Below, piece by piece: positions 1-5,740 of a DNA stretch of 5,740 bases. The stretch is from positions 1-5,740 of the forward strand of contig JABDPH010000507.1 in NCBI GenBank assembly GCA_013042925.1, read 5' to 3'. Both the position numbers and the translations under genes were made by a program. Origin of the DNA: Eudoraea sp. (GTDB lineage Bacteria > Bacteroidota > Bacteroidia > Flavobacteriales > Flavobacteriaceae). The notes below the pieces were generated by a model. It was not told where the DNA came from, ran no database searches, and saw only the letters and a program-made list of their open reading frames with translations. How positions within the stretch are numbered: the stretch's first letter is position 1; each line of letters begins with the position of its first letter.

Positions 1-193
1 GTGCTGATATAACCGCTCCCGGAAAAATATTGCAATTCTTCCCAATGCGGGCACCTTCCATAATGGTAACGTTAGAGCCTATCCATGTACCATCGCCAAT
101 TACAACATTGTTATGTATAGTGGTAAATGGTTCTATAACCACATTTTTAGCAATTTTAGCTCCTGGGTGAACGTAGGCAAGCGGCTGATTCAT
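1..193 (-). CDS. lpxA: LpxA, acyl-ACP--UDP-N-acetylglucosamine O-acyltransferase (N-terminal part only)
   Basis: Only the first 64 codons are present; the gene runs off the left edge of the window. LpxA transfers a hydroxyacyl chain from acyl-carrier protein to the 3-OH of UDP-GlcNAc, the first step of lipid A synthesis, in the cytoplasm. The translation starts MNQPLAYVHPGAKIAKNV, with the VHP(G/T)A start typical of LpxA, and continues with left-handed beta-helix hexapeptide repeats (VVIGDG, ARIGKN, CNIFPG). The catalytic His lies beyond the edge, so activity cannot be judged. The ATG at 193-191 follows the stop of lpxC/fabZ after a single base (194), so the two are almost certainly co-transcribed and translationally coupled. 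Upstream sequence is A-rich with no Shine-Dalgarno motif, as is usual in Bacteroidota. Confidence 0.95.
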   Translation of the reverse strand, partial: MNQPLAYVHPGAKIAKNVVIEPFTTIHNNVVIGDGTWIGSNVTIMEGARIGKNCNIFPGAVISA

Positions 194-194
194 A

Positions 195-1592
195 CTAATC
201 TTGTTGTTTTGTTTTTACGATTTGGGCCATTAATTCAGCTTCGGACACTAATTTACCATTTGCGTACGCATAAGCTTGCATATGACAGATTCCTCTTCGA
301 ATTGGTGAAATAAGATCACACTTAAAGATTAATGTATCTCCGGGAACTACTTGTTGTTTGAATTTAACATTATCGATCTTCATAAAGAAAGTCAGATAAT
401 TTTCCGGGTCAGGAACGGTGCTCAAAACTAATATTCCTCCGGTTTGTGCCATTGCCTCTACCTGTAAAACGCCGGGCATAACAGGTGCTCCGGGAAAATG
501 TCCTACGAAAAATGGTTCGTTCATAGTTACATTTTTCACACCAACCACATGAGAATCCGAAAGTTCAATGATTTTATCTACCAATAGAAATGGTGGCCGA
601 TGGGGCAACATTTTCATAATTTGGGTAACATCCATTAAGGGAGGTTCGTTTAAATCGAATTTTGGAACTTTATTGCGCTTTTCCAGTTTGATTATCTTGG
701 ACAGCTTTTTAGCAAATTGCGTATTAACATAATGTCCGGGTTTATTGGCAATTACTTTTCCCTTAATTCTAGTTCCGGCCAACGCAAGGTCTCCAATTAC
801 ATCTAAAAGTTTATGCCTTGCAGCTTCGTTTGGTTGGTGTAATGTAAGATTATCTAAAATTCCATTTGGCTTTACGGATAGTTTTTTCTTATTAAATGCC
901 TTTTCCAGTTTCTTCATGGTGGCATCAGAAATTTCCTTGTCAACATAGACAATGGCATTGTTTAAATCACCTCCTTTTATAAGCCCATTCTCCAATAACA
1001 TTTCTAATTCATGCAGAAAACTAAATGTCCTGGCATCCGCAATTTCCTTTTTAAAATCTGATATACTCTCTAGGGTGGCATTCTGAGTTCCAAGAACCTT
1101 GGTGCCAAAGTCTACCATGGTAGTTATTTCATAATCCTCAGAAGGAATTAGGGTTATATCACTTCCGGAGGCTTCGTCTTTGTAGGTTATTACTTCGTTA
1201 ACCACATATTCTTCCCTTTCGGCATCCTGTTCTACTATTCCTGCCTTCTCAATAGACTCCACAAAAAATTTAGAAGATCCGTCCATTATAGGTGGTTCAG
1301 GGGCATCTAATTCAATTAGAACATTATCTATATCCATACCGACTAATGCGGCAAGAACATGTTCTGAAGTTTGAATCTTAACTCCCCTTTTCTCCAAATT
1401 TGTTCCTCTCTGGGTATTAACCACATAATTCGCATCTGCCTCAATAACTGGTTCCCCTTCAAGATCTACTCGCTTAAAAGCAAAGCCATGATTCTCTGGA
1501 GCAGGAACAAATTTCATAGTAACGTTCTTTCCGGTATGTAAACCCACACCAGTTAAGGTTACTTCATTTGCTATTGTACGTTGTTTTGCCAT
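195..1592 (-). CDS. lpxC/fabZ: Bifunctional UDP-3-O-acyl-GlcNAc deacetylase / 3-hydroxyacyl-ACP dehydratase (LpxC-FabZ fusion)
   Basis: A single 465-residue protein with two enzymes. Residues 1 to about 305 are LpxC, the zinc deacetylase that commits the cell to lipid A. Visible are SEH (E77, H78), RHKLLDVIGD (H260, K261, D264) and GHYVN (H287), which match the zinc ligands and catalytic residues known from E. coli LpxC. After a short Lys-rich linker (about 300-318), residues 320-465 are FabZ, the hotdog-fold dehydratase of fatty acid elongation. It has LPHRPPFLLVDK, the active-site His in GHFPGAP (H365) and the catalytic Glu in MPGVLQVEAMAQ (E379). All key residues of both halves are intact, and the length is about the sum of the two separate enzymes. 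The fusion is known in Bacteroidota and is not an assembly artefact. The ATG start follows the lpxD stop by 3 nt, and the stop precedes lpxA by 1 nt. Confidence 0.97.
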   Translation of the reverse strand: MAKQRTIANEVTLTGVGLHTGKNVTMKFVPAPENHGFAFKRVDLEGEPVIEADANYVVNTQRGTNLEKRGVKIQTSEHVLAALVGMDIDNVLIELDAPEPPIMDGSSKFFVESIEKAGIVEQDAEREEYVVNEVITYKDEASGSDITLIPSEDYEITTMVDFGTKVLGTQNATLESISDFKKEIADARTFSFLHELEMLLENGLIKGGDLNNAIVYVDKEISDATMKKLEKAFNKKKLSVKPNGILDNLTLHQPNEAARHKLLDVIGDLALAGTRIKGKVIANKPGHYVNTQFAKKLSKIIKLEKRNKVPKFDLNEPPLMDVTQIMKMLPHRPPFLLVDKIIELSDSHVVGVKNVTMNEPFFVGHFPGAPVMPGVLQVEAMAQTGGILVLSTVPDPENYLTFFMKIDNVKFKQQVVPGDTLIFKCDLISPIRRGICHMQAYAYANGKLVSEAELMAQIVKTKQQD

Positions 1593-1595
1593 ACT

Positions 1596-2621
1596 TTATT
1601 TGTCTTCACTCTTATTGTCAAAATCATTAATTCTGTTAACTAATTTTGGCAAGTTTTTAAAATGAACATAAGATTTATTGTAGTCTCCGTAATTTAAAGC
1701 CGGTGATCCTTGCAGAAATTCATCGTCCTTGACATTTCTACCAATTCCTGATTGAGCCTGTATCCGAACCCTGTCTCCGATAGTTATGTGCCCAACAATA
1801 CCTACCTGGCCACCAATTTTGCAATTTTTTCCAATTTTTGTTGATCCAGCTATACCTGTCTGAGCAGCTATCGCTGTATGCTCCCCAATCTCAACATTAT
1901 GAGCAATTTGAATCTGGTTGTCTAGCTTAACCCCATTTCTGAGAATGGTAGATCCAAGCGTTGCTCTGTCTATTGTAGTTCCGGCACCTACGTCTACATT
2001 TTCCTCAAGAATCACATTCCCGGTCTGTGGTACTTTGCTGTACTCACCATTGGAATTAGGAGCAAATCCAAAACCATCGGCACCTATTATAGCACCACTA
2101 TGAATTACGCAGCCCTTTCCGATAATTGATTCAGAATAAATTTTGGCTCCTGCAAAAATGAGCACATTATCCCCTATTGTCACATTATCACCTATATAAA
2201 CATTAGGATATATTTTGACATCATTCCCAATCTTTACATTATTCCCCAAATATGAAAAAGCCCCCAAATAGAAATTCTCTCCATACGAAGCAGACTCAGA
2301 TAAAAATACCGGTCTCTCAAGACCTGTTTTGTTATTTTTAACCTGATTATAGTACTCTAGTAACTTGGAAAAAGATTCGTAAGCATCATCAACCTTGATT
2401 AATGTCGTAGTAATGGCTTGTTCCGGTACAAAATCCTTATTTACAAGAGTTATAGAAGCTTCAGTACTATATATATAGGAAGTGTACTTGGGATTAGCCA
2501 AAAAAGTTAATGAACCAATTTCTCCTTCTTCAATTTTAGCCAATTTATGCACAGCAACCTCCGGGTTGCCTTCTATCTCACCCTCTAAAATGCCTGCAAT
2601 CTGACTAGCTGTAAATTTCAA
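1596..2621 (-). CDS. lpxD: LpxD, UDP-3-O-acylglucosamine N-acyltransferase (TTG start)
   Basis: LpxD adds the second hydroxyacyl chain, on the 2-amino group of the UDP-3-O-acyl-glucosamine made by LpxC; it is cytoplasmic and trimeric in known members. The protein is 341 residues from the chosen start. The N-terminal uridine-binding domain (about 1-95, with EGEIGSLTFLANPKY) is followed by hexapeptide repeats of a left-handed beta-helix (about 105-300). The catalytic His is in IAHNVEIGE (H241), within the LpxD hallmark DNQIQIAHN, followed by GGQVGIVGH. No ATG is available. The frame is open back to a TTG at 2660, but the family normally starts at MKFTA, which aligns with LKFTA encoded from the TTG at 2621-2619. 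The 2660 TTG lies inside a -7 promoter box, so I chose 2621; the alternative adds 13 residues. lpxD is the first gene of the lpxD-lpxC/fabZ-lpxA run. Confidence 0.93.
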   Translation of the reverse strand: MKFTASQIAGILEGEIEGNPEVAVHKLAKIEEGEIGSLTFLANPKYTSYIYSTEASITLVNKDFVPEQAITTTLIKVDDAYESFSKLLEYYNQVKNNKTGLERPVFLSESASYGENFYLGAFSYLGNNVKIGNDVKIYPNVYIGDNVTIGDNVLIFAGAKIYSESIIGKGCVIHSGAIIGADGFGFAPNSNGEYSKVPQTGNVILEENVDVGAGTTIDRATLGSTILRNGVKLDNQIQIAHNVEIGEHTAIAAQTGIAGSTKIGKNCKIGGQVGIVGHITIGDRVRIQAQSGIGRNVKDDEFLQGSPALNYGDYNKSYVHFKNLPKLVNRINDFDNKSEDK

Positions 2622-2786
2622 ATTATTTAATGATTTTACCCTTGGCTTAGATTCAGACAAAAGTAAGAAAAATTGATTAATGATATAACGTCAAATACTC
2701 ACCTATAAACTGCTGTATATTAGCATATTAATACTTTAGAAATGCATTTAAGAAATTGGTGGGATACAAAATTTAGAATATTATAG
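2622..2786. other. Intergenic region between the HD gene and lpxD
   Basis: An AT-rich 165-nt stretch between the stop of the HD gene and the chosen lpxD start, both on the minus strand. It holds the lpxD -7 box (2658-2665) and a perfect 10-bp palindrome, AAATGCATTT, at 2740-2749. No GC-rich hairpin followed by a T run is visible after the HD stop, so I cannot point to an intrinsic terminator. Some read-through from the HD gene into lpxD is possible. No small gene with a credible start is seen. Confidence 0.6.
2658..2665 (-). promoter_or_regulatory. Probable lpxD operon promoter, -7 element
   Basis: On the minus strand the sequence reads TACTTTTG, an exact match to the Bacteroidota/Flavobacterium -7 consensus TAnnTTTG used by the primary sigma factor. 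Transcription would start near 2652, giving a leader of about 30 nt before the TTG at 2621. The -33 TTG-type element is not clear: the nearest TTTG (in GTATTTGACG) is 26 nt upstream, longer than the usual spacing of about 19. The assignment therefore rests on the -7 box, its position and the AT-rich surroundings. Confidence 0.6.
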
Positions 2787-4016
2787 CTAAAGATCATCTT
2801 TTGGATAACAGATATAATATTTTGTTACCGTCTCAGATAATGCGGTCAAATTCAAATGATCTGAAGCCTTGGCAACATCTAATAATTTTCCATTGCTTCG
2901 TAAAATATTTATATTTTGACTATCAAGATTATAAGCCTTATTCTCTATTATTCCGCGGAATACAAAATAGGAAGCTTCTGCTTTACTTAACTTATATTTC
3001 CCTCTAAAATCTTCAAAAAGGGTTTCAAATTTACTATCCTTTTCAGGCTGATTTCTTAGTCTTATATTAAGCAGTTTTCTGTTCAGGATCATGGCGCAAA
3101 GCTTTGACAAAACAAAGTCAGAACTATGCTGCCACTGTTTTATAGCCGCCAATATATCGGTGTCGTCAAGACTGGCAAAATGATCCAAAACCTCCTTATC
3201 AAAATTTCCTTTGTTAATTTTAGTTTTCAAAAAGAACATCAGCGGTGGACTACAAGTCAATTCAAAATTCATTTCCACCAATTCCTTAGCCCTCTGAAGC
3301 GTCTTTATTAGCAATTGCTCGGCCACTAATCCTGTTTTATGAAGGTAAACCTGCCAATACATAAATCTGCGGGCCATTAGAAATTTCTCAACGGAATAGA
3401 TCCCTTTTTCCTCAACTACCAGTTCACCGTCGACAACATTTAGCATAGTTATTAATCGCTCAGCATTTATATTCCCCTCTGCAACGCCCGTATAAAAACT
3501 ATCTCGTTTCAAGTAATCCAACCTATCCATATCCAATTGACTACTGACCAATTGATTCAGAAATTTTTTTCTATAAGTGCCTTTGAATATTTCTATGCCT
3601 AAAGTTAAACTTCCGTTAAACTTATGGTTAAGAACCTCCATAAAAATGTGTGAAATTGCTTCATGTTTTATTCCTTCTACCAAACTATGTTCCATAGCAT
3701 GTGAAAAAGGACCATGGCCAATATCATGTAACAAGATAGCACAGAGTAGTCCTTGAGCTTCCTTTTCAGTAATCTCAACCCCTTTAAAACGAAGTAGTTG
3801 TATTGCCTCTTGCATTAAATGCATACTGCCCAACGCGTGATGAAAACGAGTATGATGCGCTCCGGGATAAACCAGATATGAAAGCCCCATTTGCGAAATA
3901 CGGCGAAGTCTTTGAAAATACGGGTCCGCTATAAGGTTAAAAATTAGTGCATCTGGAATTCTAATAAATCCGTAAATTGGATCGTTGAATATTTTAAGCT
4001 TGTTTGATTTTGACAA
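2787..4016 (-). CDS. HD-domain phosphohydrolase (COG1078/SAMHD1-like)
   Basis: A 409-residue soluble protein of the HD superfamily, in the branch related to dNTP triphosphohydrolases such as SAMHD1; the true substrate is unknown. The metal-site signature is complete. Numbered from the chosen start, it has RFHH (H60), LLHDIGHGPFSH (H97, D98), KHEAISH (H118) and QLDMDRLDYLKRD (D164). These line up with SAMHD1 H167, H206/D207, H233 and D311. No signal peptide or membrane segment is seen. The N-terminus lacks an ATG. The frame could begin at a TTG at 4034, but relatives as I recall them start a few residues before NKLKIFNDPIYGF, which fits the TTG at 4016-4014. The alternative adds only 6 residues. 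The gene is divergent from porX and lies upstream of lpxD on the same strand. A nucleotide-hydrolysing role is likely from the family; any link to PorX is inference. Confidence 0.88.
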   Translation of the reverse strand: MSKSNKLKIFNDPIYGFIRIPDALIFNLIADPYFQRLRRISQMGLSYLVYPGAHHTRFHHALGSMHLMQEAIQLLRFKGVEITEKEAQGLLCAILLHDIGHGPFSHAMEHSLVEGIKHEAISHIFMEVLNHKFNGSLTLGIEIFKGTYRKKFLNQLVSSQLDMDRLDYLKRDSFYTGVAEGNINAERLITMLNVVDGELVVEEKGIYSVEKFLMARRFMYWQVYLHKTGLVAEQLLIKTLQRAKELVEMNFELTCSPPLMFFLKTKINKGNFDKEVLDHFASLDDTDILAAIKQWQHSSDFVLSKLCAMILNRKLLNIRLRNQPEKDSKFETLFEDFRGKYKLSKAEASYFVFRGIIENKAYNLDSQNINILRSNGKLLDVAKASDHLNLTALSETVTKYYICYPKDDL

Positions 4017-4019
4017 AAT
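4007..4019. repeat. Perfect inverted repeat in the HD/porX divergent region
   Basis: ATTTTG-A-CAAAAT has two perfect 6-bp arms around a single base. It overlaps the chosen TTG start of the HD gene (4016-4014) and lies 35 nt upstream of the porX start. It could be an operator for a dimeric regulator of both genes. In DNA this AT-rich, and partly constrained by coding sequence, it may equally be chance. Confidence 0.35.
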
Positions 4020-4044
4020 AGCTATTGTTTTCAACGGTAAAGAT

Positions 4045-4049
4045 AAGGA
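4045..4049 (+). promoter_or_regulatory. Shine-Dalgarno-like site for porX
   Basis: AAGGA lies 4 nt before the porX ATG, matching the anti-Shine-Dalgarno core but spaced slightly closely. Many Bacteroidota genes, including the lpx genes here, show no such motif. The ATG is also supported by the family N-terminus, so the site is not needed to decide the start. Confidence 0.4.
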
Positions 4050-4053
4050 CTAA

Positions 4054-5598
4054 ATGAAGAAGATAACAATCCTTTGGGTAGATGATGAAATAGATTTGTT
4101 AAAGCCCCATATTATTTTCCTGGAAGATAAAAATTATCATGTAGTAACTTGCAAAAGTGGCCAGGATGCATTAGAAGAAATCAGAAATCAGAATTTTGAT
4201 ATTGTTTTTCTGGATGAAAATATGCCCGGAATTTCAGGACTGGAAACACTTACAGAAATTAAAACGATTGATGCTTCCCTTCCCGTGGTAATGATCACGA
4301 AAAGCGAGGAAGAGTATATCATGGAGGAGGCCATTGGCTCAAAAATTGCCGACTATCTTATAAAACCTGTTAATCCAAATCAAATATTGCTGTCTCTAAA
4401 GAAAAACCTCGATCACTCTCGTTTGGTCTCAGAAAAGACCACTTCCAACTACCAGCAGGAATTCAGAAAAATTGCGATGGACCTATCTATGGTCAACTCA
4501 TATGAGGAATGGGCAGATCTCTACAAAAAGCTTATTTACTGGGAATTGCAATTGGAAGAAATAGAAGATTCCGGAATGTTTGAAATTTTAGAATCTCAAA
4601 AAATTGAAGCCAATAATCAGTTTGGGAAATTTATTGAAAAAAATTATACTGACTGGTTTCATGACGGTGATGGCCCGGTAATGTCACATACTCTCTTTAA
4701 GGAATTAATTCATCCTGAGCTGAAAGACACCCCTACCCTTTTATTGGTGATAGACAATTTGAGGTATGACCAGTGGTTTGCATTCGAAGATGTGCTAACT
4801 CCATATTATAAGAAAAGTAAGGAAGTGCCCTATTTCAGTATTCTGCCTACGGCAACTCAATATGCACGGAATTCTATTTTCTCCGGACTTATGCCGCTTG
4901 GAATGGAAAAAAAATATCCGGAATGGTGGAAGAATGATACGGATGAAGGCGGCAAAAATTTATTTGAGAACAAATTCCTGGGCGAACAATTAAAAAGATT
5001 AGGGCTTGATATAAAATGGGAGTACCATAAAATTAGCAGTCTAAAACAAGGTAAAAATCTTTCTCAAAACTTTCGGTCACAAAAGAAAAATGACCTGACG
5101 GTTCTAGTGTATAATTTTGTGGACATGCTTTCACATTCTAAAACCGAGATGGATGTTATAAAGGAGTTGGCATCCAATGATAAGGCGTATAGGTCCTTAA
5201 CGAATAGCTGGTTTAAGAATTCACCACTCCTGGAGATCATACAACAAGCCCAGAACATGGGGTTAAAGCTTATTATCACCACGGATCATGGTACAATAAA
5301 CGTAAAACAGCCTTCAAAAGTTATCGGAGACAAAGAGACCAGTCTTAATCTTAGATATAAAACCGGTCGAAGTCTTACATATAATGATAACGATGTTATA
5401 GAGGCCAAAGACCCGGCTAATATTTATTTACCTAGTATTACAATGAGCAGTTCTTTTATTTTTGCAAAGAATGATCTGTTTTTTGCATACCCCAACAATT
5501 ATAACCACTATGTAAGCTATTACAGAAATACGTATCAGCACGGCGGTGTTTCTCTCGAAGAAATGATCATCCCATTTGTTGTTCTCGAACCCAGATAG
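4054..5598 (+). CDS. porX: PorX, response regulator with PglZ phosphatase domain (type IX secretion regulator)
   Basis: A 514-residue two-domain protein. Residues 1-120 are a receiver domain, with acidic pocket D10/D11, phospho-acceptor D54 (FLDENMPG), T82 and K104 (YLIKPVNP), all intact. A helical connector (about 125-215) leads to a PglZ/alkaline-phosphatase-superfamily domain (about 225-514). Likely metal ligands are visible: D234 (VIDNLRYDQ), a Thr nucleophile in PTATQYARN (T266 or T268), D357 and H361 (FVDMLSH), D411/H412 (TTDHGT) and H496 (YQHGG). In Porphyromonas and Flavobacterium, PorX is phosphorylated by PorY, controls type IX secretion genes with the sigma factor SigP, and its PglZ domain hydrolyses oligonucleotide phosphodiesters. 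The start ILWVDDEIDLLKPH is the family signature. It is divergent from the HD gene. The cognate PorY and secretion genes are not in this window. Confidence 0.95.
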   Translation: MKKITILWVDDEIDLLKPHIIFLEDKNYHVVTCKSGQDALEEIRNQNFDIVFLDENMPGISGLETLTEIKTIDASLPVVMITKSEEEYIMEEAIGSKIADYLIKPVNPNQILLSLKKNLDHSRLVSEKTTSNYQQEFRKIAMDLSMVNSYEEWADLYKKLIYWELQLEEIEDSGMFEILESQKIEANNQFGKFIEKNYTDWFHDGDGPVMSHTLFKELIHPELKDTPTLLLVIDNLRYDQWFAFEDVLTPYYKKSKEVPYFSILPTATQYARNSIFSGLMPLGMEKKYPEWWKNDTDEGGKNLFENKFLGEQLKRLGLDIKWEYHKISSLKQGKNLSQNFRSQKKNDLTVLVYNFVDMLSHSKTEMDVIKELASNDKAYRSLTNSWFKNSPLLEIIQQAQNMGLKLIITTDHGTINVKQPSKVIGDKETSLNLRYKTGRSLTYNDNDVIEAKDPANIYLPSITMSSSFIFAKNDLFFAYPNNYNHYVSYYRNTYQHGGVSLEEMIIPFVVLEPR

Positions 5599-5740
5599 GT
5601 ACATTTTTTTTCTGGTGAACTCAAAAGGCCTACCTTCGGTATTATTCTATAAATGTTTAATTTTTAGATTAAATCGTTTGATGCAACGAATCTTGGGTAA
5701 ATTAAAGGGTACTTACGGACAATAACTACCAGTATTGGTC
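5599..5740. other. Non-coding tail after porX, no gene recognised
   Basis: These 142 nt follow the porX stop. Plus-strand ATGs at 5653 and 5680 open only 4 and 14 codons. A T8 run is seen at 5604-5611, but no stable hairpin precedes it. A weak TACC-TTC-GGTA stem at 5631-5641 is followed by AT-rich sequence, which is not enough to call a terminator. No clear promoter box was found. The next gene must begin, or a convergent one end, at or beyond the right edge. Confidence 0.5.

Noticed and set aside
1918..2103. Plus-strand reading frame of 61 codons inside lpxD, and similar ones inside lpxC/fabZ, the HD gene and porX
   Set aside because: They lie wholly opposite well-conserved genes, show no family features and are antisense shadows.
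2715..2734. Imperfect inverted repeat beginning GTAT and ending ATAC in the lpxD upstream region
   Set aside because: Only the outer four bases pair and the centre is mismatched AT sequence.
2740..2749. Palindrome AAATGCATTT between HD and lpxD as a regulatory site or terminator
   Set aside because: It has no loop, no GC content for a stable RNA stem and no T tract; a short palindrome is expected by chance in such AT-rich DNA.
4003..4030. TTTG plus TATTGTTT as a plus-strand porX promoter
   Set aside because: The -7 candidate has two mismatches to TAnnTTTG and the spacing is 16 nt; not better than background.
5631..5641. TACC-TTC-GGTA hairpin after porX as a terminator
   Set aside because: Only a 4-bp stem with a 3-nt loop and no following T run; too weak to call.
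5664..5738. Open minus-strand stretch of 24 codons before a TAA, as the end of a convergent gene
   Set aside because: It enters from the right edge without stop, but the sequence (ending FVASNDLI) resembles no family I recognise and is short enough to be open by chance.

Overview
The window looks chromosomal and comes from a member of the phylum Bacteroidota, most likely a marine or soil Flavobacteriaceae (Gramella/Salegentibacter-like). The evidence is the AT-rich DNA, the LpxC-FabZ fusion protein, a PorX-type response regulator, and an exact match to the Bacteroidota -7 promoter box (TAnnTTTG). The family assignment is from remembered protein signatures; no search was run.

Layout: positions 1-2660 hold a tightly packed minus-strand lipid A block, transcribed lpxD -> lpxC/fabZ -> lpxA. 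The gaps between genes are 3 and 1 nt, and lpxA is cut off by the left edge. Positions 2622-2786 are a short AT-rich intergenic region carrying the lpxD promoter. Positions 2787-4016 hold a minus-strand HD-domain phosphohydrolase. Facing away from it, at 4054-5598 on the plus strand, is porX, a response regulator with a C-terminal PglZ/alkaline-phosphatase-like domain that controls the type IX secretion system. The last 142 nt hold no gene I can support.

How the genes work together: LpxA, LpxC and LpxD catalyse the first three steps from UDP-GlcNAc to UDP-diacyl-glucosamine. The FabZ half of the fusion makes enoyl-ACP during acyl-chain elongation, in competition with and in balance against LpxC for hydroxyacyl-ACP-derived chains. 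PorX links to outer-membrane secretion and gliding, so most of the window concerns the cell envelope. The HD protein and PorX are both metal-dependent phosphohydrolase-type proteins sharing a very short divergent promoter region; a shared role in nucleotide signalling is possible but is only inference.

No mobile element, CRISPR array, RNA gene or clearly new system was found. The most useful observations concern start sites: both lpxD and the HD gene lack an ATG at the expected N-terminus and appear to begin at TTG. For lpxD the promoter position argues against the longest reading frame.
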